DNA from: JAEZKC01 sp046546375
Lineage (GTDB): Bacteria > Fibrobacterota > Chitinivibrionia > Chitinivibrionales > Chitinispirillaceae
Length of the DNA stretch: 24,556 nucleotides
Reading direction: 5' to 3'
NCBI GenBank assembly: GCA_046546375.1
Contig: JBKGXV010000049.1
Span: forward strand, 1 to 24,556
Positions within the stretch are counted from its first letter, which is position 1; each line of letters begins with the position of its first letter. Positions 1 to 6,980 of the stretch are shown piece by piece. The notes under the pieces are model-generated. The model was not told where the DNA came from. It saw only the letters and a list, made by a program, of their open reading frames with translations, and did no database searches. Made by a program: the position numbers and the translations under genes.

Positions 1-323
1 TAAGTAAAAACCACGAGAGAAACCTGAGAAGCTATGATTACAGTTCATACATAACAGAAAAAAAACCGAGCTATTCAGGTATTCTGAAATTACCACTGGT
101 CATCGATATTCATCTTTTCGGCTCCCTGTATTCAATGATAAGAATAACACCTCGAGTCGACTTTGAGTATACAGACAAAAACGCATGCGAGCTTGACAAA
201 ACCATAGATTTTGTCCGACTGGGATTGCGAAGCAGAACAGGCAGGAAAGTCAGGCTTTTTCTGGAACCATCTTTTGATAACTCGGCATTCCTGTCCCGAG
301 TGGAAGTGCGGTGGCTGCTTTAG
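1..323 (+). CDS. C-terminal part of an outer-membrane beta-barrel-like protein (left-truncated)
   Basis: The frame starting at base 3 is open from the window edge to the TAG at 321-323, so this is the 3' end of a gene that begins outside. The visible ~106 residues alternate hydrophobic and polar positions, as transmembrane beta strands do. They align by eye with the C-terminus of the next gene: ILKLPLVIDIHL here against YISLPVIVNIRL there, and LEPSFDNSAFLSRVEVRW against LRPDIDSDVFVSALEVKC. It is therefore a tandem paralogue of the gene at 370-1521, 46 nt upstream and probably in the same operon. An internal ATG at 135 is in frame but has no ribosome binding site and falls inside the conserved segment, so it is not the start. 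No named family is recognised. Confidence 0.7.
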   Translation, partial: SKNHERNLRSYDYSSYITEKKPSYSGILKLPLVIDIHLFGSLYSMIRITPRVDFEYTDKNACELDKTIDFVRLGLRSRTGRKVRLFLEPSFDNSAFLSRVEVRWLL

Positions 324-369
324 GGCAGCAGCATCGTAATCCAGTCATACACAAGGTATTCACAAAGGT

Positions 370-1521
370 ATGAAAAAAACATTCTGGATAGCAGCCAGCA
401 TTGCAGTATGCCTGTGTCAGCAGCTCTTTTCCCAGAACAAGTTTCACAGCGTTCTGGATGACTTCTACGGAAACATACTCTTCCCCAATGTCTCCTATGA
501 GCTTGTAAACACAAAGATTGAACTTCCCGGCCTGTCCCACCCCAAAGGCAACAGCATGAATGCAGGCATCAGCCCCAATGTTAGAGACTGGCGGGGTCTC
601 TATGCCTGGAGTGAATGGAAAAACGGCCCTGGAAGACTGGGAGCATATGCGGGTTCTCTCAATTTCGATGTGCGGAAACCTGATTACGAGCATTCCTTTG
701 ATGGAGCATTCTGGATTACTCCTTTCAGAAACAACACCTTCAAAGGGATATCCTTCACTCTCGGCAGTAACCTGTATCATAGTGAATCCGAAAACGAAAC
801 CCGCTTCTGGGAAGAAGATTTCTCCCGTTTTGATTTCACCACCACATCATTGGTAAAGCTTAACAGTACATATCATCTGAGAGCCGGAGTGAAAGGAGAG
901 TTATACGATGAAAAACATTCCAGCATCTCCAGAGATGAAACAACCGGATTTTCCGACAAGTACGAGAAAAATATCAGTAAGTCCTCCGGAACTGCAGTGA
1001 TCGGGTTGGTGGACAAGGAGGGAAGACGGCTTGATCTTAATGCCGAGGGCGCAGTACACCACAATGACAGCAGTTACGGAGAAGTGGATTTCAACTTGGT
1101 TTTTTCGGACGGAAGAAAGTTCAGATACGGGGATCACACCCTTTATTACGGGGTGGCAAGTTCTTTCGAAGCGCATCTGCTCTCAGAGATCGATGAAAAC
1201 ACCCCCGGTTACGCGTACATGACTCTGCTCGGAAACATCCGGGATGAAAAAACGTTTTATGGCTATATTTCTCTTCCGGTAATAGTGAATATCAGACTGC
1301 ATAAATCGATTCACGCCCTGCTGGCACTCAACCCCAGCCTGAATGGAGAATACCGGTTTCACGCCGGTACAGAAGAAAACAGCTACCGCTTTCGACTTTC
1401 CCTCTCCCGGCTGCAGCTTGGACTTACAGGGGTGCTTGGCGAAAGAATAGAATGGTATCTCAGACCGGATATCGATTCAGACGTTTTCGTTTCGGCCCTG
1501 GAGGTCAAGTGCATTTTCTGA
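370..1521 (+). CDS. Predicted outer-membrane beta-barrel-like protein, paralogue of the upstream gene
   Basis: 383 residues. The N-terminus (MKKTFWIAASIAVCLCQQLF then SQ) is a Sec signal peptide with a likely cleavage after residue 21-22. The rest is rich in aromatic and polar residues in alternating patterns, has no hydrophobic helices, and ends in a C-terminal phenylalanine, as many outer-membrane barrels do. The last ~100 residues match the truncated protein just upstream, so the two arose by tandem duplication. An AAGG at 353-356 is the plausible ribosome binding site; another AAAGG lies only 1 nt from the ATG. It converges with the peptidase gene at 1540. The barrel assignment is inference from composition; the ligand or function is unknown. 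Confidence 0.7.
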   Translation: MKKTFWIAASIAVCLCQQLFSQNKFHSVLDDFYGNILFPNVSYELVNTKIELPGLSHPKGNSMNAGISPNVRDWRGLYAWSEWKNGPGRLGAYAGSLNFDVRKPDYEHSFDGAFWITPFRNNTFKGISFTLGSNLYHSESENETRFWEEDFSRFDFTTTSLVKLNSTYHLRAGVKGELYDEKHSSISRDETTGFSDKYEKNISKSSGTAVIGLVDKEGRRLDLNAEGAVHHNDSSYGEVDFNLVFSDGRKFRYGDHTLYYGVASSFEAHLLSEIDENTPGYAYMTLLGNIRDEKTFYGYISLPVIVNIRLHKSIHALLALNPSLNGEYRFHAGTEENSYRFRLSLSRLQLGLTGVLGERIEWYLRPDIDSDVFVSALEVKCIF

Positions 1522-1539
1522 AACCGTCGCCGGTTCAAA

Positions 1540-2235
1540 TCAATCATCACTGCCGCCGAAAACGCCTGCGCGCATAAGGTAGTAAAGCAGTGTGAGAAGC
1601 GAGCTCACCGCAGCCGCCACATAGGTCAGAAACGCCGCATTGAGCACTTTGCCCGCATAGGAAGCTTCTCCTACAGTCACGATTCCCGTCTGAGTCATGA
1701 GCGCCTTTGCCCTTCGGCTGGCATCCCATTCCACCGGCAGAGTCACAATTGAAAACAGAACCGCAGCACTGAAAAGTATCGCACCCCAGAGAATGAACTG
1801 CTGGGATGAAAACAGAAACCCCGCCATGATCACGATGTAGGAAAGCCAGCTTGAAACACTTGTGGCCGGGACCAGAGCGGTGCGCAGATGAAGCGGCGCA
1901 AAGCCCCGGGCGTGCTGGATCGCATGCCCCGCTTCATGACAGGCAACTCCTATGGAAGCCAGACTGTGACTTCTGGATACAGCGGGGGAAAGACGCAGCT
2001 TTCTTGATACCGGGTCATAGTGATCGGAAAGAAAACCTCCGGTTTCCTCTATGGACACGTTGTGTATTCCCGCGGTTTCGAGCATCCTGTATGCCGCCTC
2101 CGCACCGGTGATTCCGCGGGCGGAGCCCACCCTGGAGTATTTCTTGAACGTGGATTTGGTCACATAGGATGCATACAGTGCAAGAAGCAGCCCCGGAAGA
2201 GCAAATAAAATATACACAGGATCAAAAAACAACAT
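1540..2235 (-). CDS. Membrane zinc metallopeptidase, YugP type (Zn_peptidase_2)
   Basis: 231 residues from the ATG at 2235. This start is preferred because GGAGGTGA lies 6 nt upstream on the minus strand; an in-frame TTG two codons earlier (2241) is less likely. A hydrophobic helix occupies about residues 5-25. The zinc site is HEAGH (His100, Glu101, His104) within ACHEAGHAIQHA, and a third acidic ligand is likely in the family signature VEWDASRRA (Glu169). Further hydrophobic segments lie near residues 125-145, 148-168 and 200-222. Length and motif order fit the YugP/DUF neutral zinc peptidase family, integral membrane proteins of unknown physiological substrate. The GGDEF gene lies upstream on the same strand, separated by only ~20 nt, so the two may be co-transcribed. 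Confidence 0.85.
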   Translation of the reverse strand: MLFFDPVYILFALPGLLLALYASYVTKSTFKKYSRVGSARGITGAEAAYRMLETAGIHNVSIEETGGFLSDHYDPVSRKLRLSPAVSRSHSLASIGVACHEAGHAIQHARGFAPLHLRTALVPATSVSSWLSYIVIMAGFLFSSQQFILWGAILFSAAVLFSIVTLPVEWDASRRAKALMTQTGIVTVGEASYAGKVLNAAFLTYVAAAVSSLLTLLYYLMRAGVFGGSDD

Positions 2236-2255
2236 GGCCAATCACCTCCCTACCC

Positions 2256-3212
2256 TCATAGCTCGGGTATCATCTCCTTATGTTTATCATACACACTTAT
2301 GGTGTTCTTTCCACCTCTTTTAGCATCATACAGTGCCGAATCCGCTGCAGAAAGAAGTTGTTCCTTTTCAGTGATGAATGCATTGTCAAAAGAAGCAATC
2401 CCGATACTTGCACCTATTCTGTATGCACTTCGGCTTGTATCTCTGTTTATCAGTTTCATAATACGCTCGGCGGTCCTCATTGCCTCTTTTTCTGTACTTC
2501 TGGGGAGAAGAACAACGAATTCATCCCCTCCGTATCTGTAAAGCGAATCGTACCTGCGCAAATTCCTTTTAACACAGCCGCAGATATGCTGGATTGCTCT
2601 GGTACCGGCCAGATGCCCGTGAGAATCGTTGATGATTTTCAGGTTATCCACATCGATGAAAAGCACGGTGAATATGGTACCGAACCTTCGTGCTTTTTCG
2701 ATTTCCGCTTCCAGATCGGCATCAAGCAGTTCCTTTTCAAAAGCCTGGGTGGTGGAATCCACCATCGCGCGATAGGCGAATCCTCTGTATTTATCGGATT
2801 CAACTATAGTGGGCCGCTTGAGCATTTTACGGACACTCTGCAAATAATCCAGCGCCGCGACCTGTACACTCACATCCCTTCCAAGCCTCTCCATCATCTG
2901 ATCTCTGTGCAAAATAATACTTGTGAATATCTGATGCGCCTCCGGAGCATCACTCACAAAGATATGAGTGAGATGATATACGGCTTCAGTATAGATCTTT
3001 TCACCCATTTTCTTTCTGATCGACTCGAGTTTCTCTCTTTCATGCACGCTGCCCCTGCGTTCCCCGGTGAGGATTTCAAGCAGGGAAGGATCAAGTTCAC
3101 CCCTTTTCAGGAAGCCTGCTTCCTGGGAAAGCACAACAGAATCAAGAGGGATCTGTTTTGCCTTCATATTCACACAGACTGTATCATACATCTCTTTTTT
3201 ACCACTTCGCAA
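2256..3212 (-). CDS. Diguanylate cyclase (GGDEF domain) with a novel N-terminal region
   Basis: 318 residues. The C-terminal half (about 175-310) is a complete GGDEF domain that makes c-di-GMP from two GTP: FIDVDNLKIINDSHGH near 185-200 holds metal- and nucleotide-binding residues, and the catalytic loop YRYGGDEF is intact at 225-232. An RxxD product-inhibition site (Arg219-Asp222) lies exactly five residues before GGDEF, the canonical I-site spacing. Residues 1-160 are charged, helical-looking and unrecognised, with no transmembrane segment, so this should be a cytosolic enzyme. The start is uncertain: TTG at 3212 has GGTGGA 6 nt upstream, whereas ATG at 3191 lacks a clear ribosome binding site. 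It lies just upstream of, and probably in one unit with, the YugP-type peptidase gene. Confidence 0.9.
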   Translation of the reverse strand: MRSGKKEMYDTVCVNMKAKQIPLDSVVLSQEAGFLKRGELDPSLLEILTGERRGSVHEREKLESIRKKMGEKIYTEAVYHLTHIFVSDAPEAHQIFTSIILHRDQMMERLGRDVSVQVAALDYLQSVRKMLKRPTIVESDKYRGFAYRAMVDSTTQAFEKELLDADLEAEIEKARRFGTIFTVLFIDVDNLKIINDSHGHLAGTRAIQHICGCVKRNLRRYDSLYRYGGDEFVVLLPRSTEKEAMRTAERIMKLINRDTSRSAYRIGASIGIASFDNAFITEKEQLLSAADSALYDAKRGGKNTISVYDKHKEMIPEL

Positions 3213-3300
3213 AATAATTCCACCGCCCCTTTATGCAAATATCAGACCAGCCATATTCATCAGAACCTGAACCTCATTTTTTACGGAAAATGAACAGTTT

Positions 3301-3353
3301 AAACCCTGAAATATTTCAAAACCCTGCCCCTTTGAGAATCTAGTATTTCAAAG
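3301..3353. promoter_or_regulatory. Palindrome-rich divergent control region between GGDEF and htrA genes
   Basis: The ~300-bp gap 3213-3515 separates two divergent genes. Within it, the 8-mer AAACCCTG occurs at 3301-3308 and 3319-3326 (18-bp period). A perfect 12-bp palindrome, TGAAATATTTCA, lies at 3307-3318, and an imperfect 24-bp palindrome with CTTTGA/TCAAAG arms centred on CTAG lies at 3330-3353. Such stacked dyads suggest operators for a dimeric regulator. No convincing -35/-10 pair was found in the gap, so which gene is controlled is unknown. Confidence 0.35.
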
Positions 3354-3515
3354 TAGAACAAGGGTTTGTTCAGATTTCGAACATCAGAATCACTCTATTG
3401 CCCCGAAAAATAACGGCTTCACCTTTTCACACATGTGGCATACGGATTGCTTATGGCCTATGGGAAAACCAGAGAAGCTGTGAAAATCGCAACCAGAGGA
3501 GGTAAGGAGGCCGCC

Positions 3516-5051
3516 ATGTACAGCACGAAAAGACGAACATTCACCATGATTACATTGATTGTGAGCCTCGGGTTATGCAACTGCAATCTCAGTGCACAAA
3601 CCGAATCCAAAAAAGAAAAGATCCAGTTCGGAGCCAAGGAAAACCCCGCAACCGGTACTGCCGACAAACTTGGTTCATTTAAAACAGTCTTCGCCGATGT
3701 GGCTGAAAAGGTAGTGCCAGGCGTGGTTTCTGTCATCCCCACCAAAATCGATACGGTGGTCTTCCACAACAACCCCTTCTATCGTTTCTTCGGAAACCCC
3801 TTCGGTCAGCCTCGCGGGGAGGAACCGCAGGTCAGAAAGAAGGAACGGAGACAGAAAGGAATAGGCTCGGGAGTTATTGTTTCCTCCAAAGGCCATATCC
3901 TCACCAACTACCACGTGGTCTCCGGGGCTGATGAAATCGAGGTGAAACTGAATGACGGCGGAATGTATAAAGCAGAAATCATCGGAAGTGATTCATTGTC
4001 GGATGTGTCGGTGCTTAAAATAAAGGAGGATGTAAAAGATCTGCCTGTGGCGTATCTGGGGGATTCGGATGATCTGCGGACAGGGGACTGGGTGATCGCG
4101 ATAGGAAACCCTTTCAGTCTCACTTCAACTGTGACCACCGGCATAGTTTCCGCCATGGGGCGCCATGTGAGCGCCGGGGATTCCTACCAGAATTTCATTC
4201 AGACAGACGCGGCTATCAATCCGGGCAATTCCGGAGGTGCACTGGTCAACATAGAAGGTGAACTCATAGGTATAAACACCATGATCTATTCCAGAACGGG
4301 AGGCAACATGGGTATAGGATTCGCCATCCCGATCAACATGGCCCGGAAAATAACGGAGGACCTGATTAATCACGGTGAGGTGCAGCGCGGCTGGATGGGA
4401 GTTTCCATTCAGGATATGGACGCCGAGCTTCAAGAGGCAATGGACCTTAAAAACCGCAAAGGCGTTCTTATCGGTGATGTCTACGAGGGGCAGCCTGCAC
4501 AGAAAGCGGGGATCAGGCGGGGGGATATCATCCTTTCAATCGACGGTGAAGAAATTGGTTCCGCAAACGAACTGCGCAACATGGTGGCCACGATTGACCC
4601 CGGAAACAAAGTCCCTGTCAGAATTTTCAGAGATGGCAAAGAAATCAGTGTAGAGATGAAAGTCGCGAAAAGAGACGAGGAGAAGATCAGAAATCTGGCA
4701 CAGTCGGAGCAGCCGGACATTTCAGAGGAGAGCAAGGAGAAGCTGCAGGAGAAACTGGGTATAAAGATTGCAAATCTCAGTGAGCAGATGCGCAGCGAGT
4801 ACAGTATCGAACGCAAAGTGAAGGGTGTAGTGGTCACAGCTGTAAACAGAAGATTTCATGGTGCCCGCAGAGGCCTGCAGGAAGGTGATATCATTACAGA
4901 AGTGAAGGTAAGCGGATCAGGAATCAGATCCGTTTCCGATGTGAAAGAGTTCGAAAAAGCCACGGCGAAGCTGAAAAAAGGTGACTCGGTTCTGTTTTCC
5001 GTGTATCGGAAAGGAAGAACATTTTTCGCCGCTTTCAAAATCGGAGACTAA
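3516..5051 (+). CDS. degP: Periplasmic serine protease, HtrA/DegP family
   Basis: 511 residues from the ATG at 3516, chosen because TAAGGAGG (3503-3510) sits 5 nt upstream and a signal peptide follows at once (hydrophobic core ITLIVSLGLC, cleavage near LSAQ). An in-frame extension back to 3435 has no ribosome binding site. The trypsin-like domain carries the triad His133 (TNYHVVSGADE), Asp163 (LSDVSVLK) and Ser239 (NPGNSGGALVN). The segment FYRFFGNPFGQP before it resembles the LA loop of DegP/DegQ. Two PDZ domains follow at about 291-385 and 413-508. Length and order match DegP/DegQ/DegS-type envelope quality-control proteases that degrade or refold misfolded secreted proteins; having two PDZ domains favours DegP/DegQ. 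It is monocistronic and ends in a strong terminator. Confidence 0.95.
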   Translation: MYSTKRRTFTMITLIVSLGLCNCNLSAQTESKKEKIQFGAKENPATGTADKLGSFKTVFADVAEKVVPGVVSVIPTKIDTVVFHNNPFYRFFGNPFGQPRGEEPQVRKKERRQKGIGSGVIVSSKGHILTNYHVVSGADEIEVKLNDGGMYKAEIIGSDSLSDVSVLKIKEDVKDLPVAYLGDSDDLRTGDWVIAIGNPFSLTSTVTTGIVSAMGRHVSAGDSYQNFIQTDAAINPGNSGGALVNIEGELIGINTMIYSRTGGNMGIGFAIPINMARKITEDLINHGEVQRGWMGVSIQDMDAELQEAMDLKNRKGVLIGDVYEGQPAQKAGIRRGDIILSIDGEEIGSANELRNMVATIDPGNKVPVRIFRDGKEISVEMKVAKRDEEKIRNLAQSEQPDISEESKEKLQEKLGIKIANLSEQMRSEYSIERKVKGVVVTAVNRRFHGARRGLQEGDIITEVKVSGSGIRSVSDVKEFEKATAKLKKGDSVLFSVYRKGRTFFAAFKIGD

Positions 5052-5063
5052 ACGGGAATAATG

Positions 5064-5096
5064 GGCGGAAGGGAAATATTTCCTTCCGCCTTTCTC
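5064..5096 (+). terminator. Rho-independent terminator of the HtrA gene
   Basis: A 9-bp GC-rich stem, GGCGGAAGG (5064-5072) and CCTTCCGCC (5082-5090), encloses a 9-nt AT-rich loop and is followed by TTTCTCATATTT. It starts 12 nt after the htrA stop. The T-rich tail overlaps the stop codon of the convergent ptsI gene. On the opposite strand the tail is poorer in T, so it serves mainly plus-strand transcription. Confidence 0.85.
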
Positions 5097-6786
5097 ATAT
5101 TTCATCCCTGTTGGGCACTTTCCCCAGTTTTACCAGAATATGGTATGCAGTCTCCTTGATTTCAGGGATCCGGGCTGGAAGAACACTGAAATTTCTGACC
5201 CCGGCTCTCAGAAGTGATGGAAGGTATTCTTTATTTCCTGCAATTTCACCACACACAAAGCAATCCTTGCCTTCTGTTCCGCATAAACGGGCGATATCGC
5301 TAGCGAGTTCTATGACTTTGGGAGCAGCTTCCTGGAAATAGTGCGAGACCATCAGACTCTCCCTGTCTGCCGCAGCCACAAACTGCTGAAGATCGTTGGT
5401 TCCCATGCTTATGAAATCGGAATGCTCCAGTATCGATTCAGCGTTCATCACCGCTAGAGGAGTTTCGATCATAGCTCCCAAATCCGGCTGATCCGCTTCT
5501 GAAATGCCCAGAAAACTGCAGACCTCATCCAGCTCATTTCTTACCTGAATAACATCATGCGCATCGGATACGAAGGGTATCAGTATTCTGATGTGATGTA
5601 TTTTCGAAAGCATGCAGAAGACCCGGAGCTGCAGACGGAGAAAATTCCTGTACATGAGCAGAAACCGGACTCCGCGCACACCCAGCTGTGAGCTGTGTTC
5701 CGCACCCACATTCAGATATTGAAGAGTTTTGTCTCCTCCCAGATCAGCCAGCCGAACAATCGCAGGATGTTTGCCTAGAATTTCAAATGATTCAGAAAGC
5801 TCATTATAAAGATAGGACTGATCGGGAAGGTTTGAGGCAAGCATGTATATGTTCTCTGTACGGTAAAGTCCCACCCCGTCACAGTCGTGTTCTACCGCTG
5901 CCCGCACATCCTCCTTTACATTAACGTTTGCCATTACAGAAAAGTTCTCAAAAGAGCGAACTGTCTTATTATGCCTGCGGGAATGCTCAAGAATGACACT
6001 GCTGTTTTTGTGAATGGTAGAAGTACGGTTCAGAGCGTTTCTTTTCTCCTCTTCTGTAGGGTTTACAATTATAACTGACCGGTCAGCATCAACCACCACC
6101 TCCGTACCGTTGCCAACATCCTCATCAGTCACCTCCACATTGGAGATGAAGGGAATTTCCAGCGAACGGGCGATGAGAGCGGCGTGACTTCCCGGTCCGC
6201 CCTCCTTGGTCACCAAAGCCGCCGGCTTCTTTTTGGAGAAATATAGAGTGTCTGAAGGAAGAAGCCTTCGCGCAAAAACAACCCGGTTTTCCTCCATCTG
6301 CCCCAGAGGGTTGTCTCCAGCTCCCGTCATGGTAGTGAGAATTCTGTGCTCTATATCCTCCAAATCATGAGCTTTGTCTGAAACTGTGGGATTCTGGGAA
6401 CTTCTGAACCGCTGCCCCAGAAAACTGAATACAAGCCGGACGATACTTTCAGCATTGAGCTTGCGGTTTTCCAGCTCACTTTCGATAAGGGAGAAAAGCC
6501 AGGGGTCATCCAGAATGGAACGGTGAACATTGAAGATGTCACTTTCTTCCTGAAGATTGAGATGGGCAAGATCCAGATTTTCCAGATCCCGTTTCACCTC
6601 CTCAATCACCCTGAAGATCCGACTTGATTCGCTCTTGACCTCCTCGTCTCTGATCTCCCAGGTTTCGGTTTCCCTGCTCAGCACATCTTTATACAGATAA
6701 GCGGGCCCATACCCGGCCCCTCCCACAAGCGGGACACCCGAATAAAGCTTTCTGACACTGCCTTTATTTCTGCTGCCGTTGTGCAT
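5095..6786 (-). CDS. ptsI: Phosphoenolpyruvate-protein phosphotransferase (PTS enzyme I)
   Basis: 563 residues, the usual enzyme I length. Enzyme I autophosphorylates from PEP and passes phosphate to HPr in the cytosol. The N-terminal domain (about 14-150) has the family pattern including SILDDPWL (90-97). The swivelling phospho-His domain carries the catalytic His201 in GGPGSHAALIARS. The C-terminal PEP-binding barrel shows GVGLYRTEN (Arg309), DLGGDKT (348-354), LGVRGVR (369-375), MIETPLAVMNAE (440-451), MGTNDLQQF (462-470) and the active-site Cys512 in VCGEIAGNKEYLP. The ATG at 6786 has AGAGGA 6 nt upstream. No HPr, HPr kinase or enzyme II gene is in the window, so its partner is unknown. 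It could serve sugar uptake or a regulatory phosphorelay. All key residues appear intact. Confidence 0.95.
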   Translation of the reverse strand: MHNGSRNKGSVRKLYSGVPLVGGAGYGPAYLYKDVLSRETETWEIRDEEVKSESSRIFRVIEEVKRDLENLDLAHLNLQEESDIFNVHRSILDDPWLFSLIESELENRKLNAESIVRLVFSFLGQRFRSSQNPTVSDKAHDLEDIEHRILTTMTGAGDNPLGQMEENRVVFARRLLPSDTLYFSKKKPAALVTKEGGPGSHAALIARSLEIPFISNVEVTDEDVGNGTEVVVDADRSVIIVNPTEEEKRNALNRTSTIHKNSSVILEHSRRHNKTVRSFENFSVMANVNVKEDVRAAVEHDCDGVGLYRTENIYMLASNLPDQSYLYNELSESFEILGKHPAIVRLADLGGDKTLQYLNVGAEHSSQLGVRGVRFLLMYRNFLRLQLRVFCMLSKIHHIRILIPFVSDAHDVIQVRNELDEVCSFLGISEADQPDLGAMIETPLAVMNAESILEHSDFISMGTNDLQQFVAAADRESLMVSHYFQEAAPKVIELASDIARLCGTEGKDCFVCGEIAGNKEYLPSLLRAGVRNFSVLPARIPEIKETAYHILVKLGKVPNRDEI

Positions 6787-6861
6787 TCCGAATCCTCTGG
6801 AAATGAACTTGAATATACAAGTATCTCAAAAGAAAGGAAGCCGGTTGGCCAGAGAAGGATT

Positions 6862-6894
6862 TCGAGAAAATCCTGTTTTTATTTTCTAAACAGG
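6862..6894 (-). terminator. Probable terminator of the CotH-to-lamin-tail operon
   Basis: On the minus strand, a 7-bp stem (CCTGTTT and AAACAGG, at 6894-6888 and 6878-6872) with a 9-nt A-rich loop is followed by ATTTTCT. It lies ~90 nt after the stop of the last operon gene and before ptsI. The stem is AT-rich and the tail is only partly T, so efficiency is uncertain and some read-through into ptsI is possible. Confidence 0.45.
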
Positions 6895-6980
6895 TCCAGC
6901 AGACAAAACTCTAAAACTGCAGAAAAGATGGAAAAAAACCGGACTTTACACGAACCTGCCTGAAATCAACTTTTCAAGGT

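Noticed and set aside
250..780. A 176-codon minus-strand open frame
   Set aside because: It overlaps both tandem barrel genes on the opposite strand and has no recognisable domain.
1522..1535. Small dyad AACCG-TCGC-CGGTT between convergent genes
   Set aside because: The stem is only 5 bp with no T run, too weak to call a terminator.
2280..3293. A 337-codon open frame on the plus strand
   Set aside because: It is exactly antisense to the GGDEF gene, has no ribosome binding site or family similarity, and the minus-strand protein has intact catalytic motifs.
6781..6963. A 60-codon plus-strand frame between ptsI and the lamin-tail gene
   Set aside because: It begins inside the ptsI start region on the other strand, has no ribosome binding site and contains the terminator hairpin.
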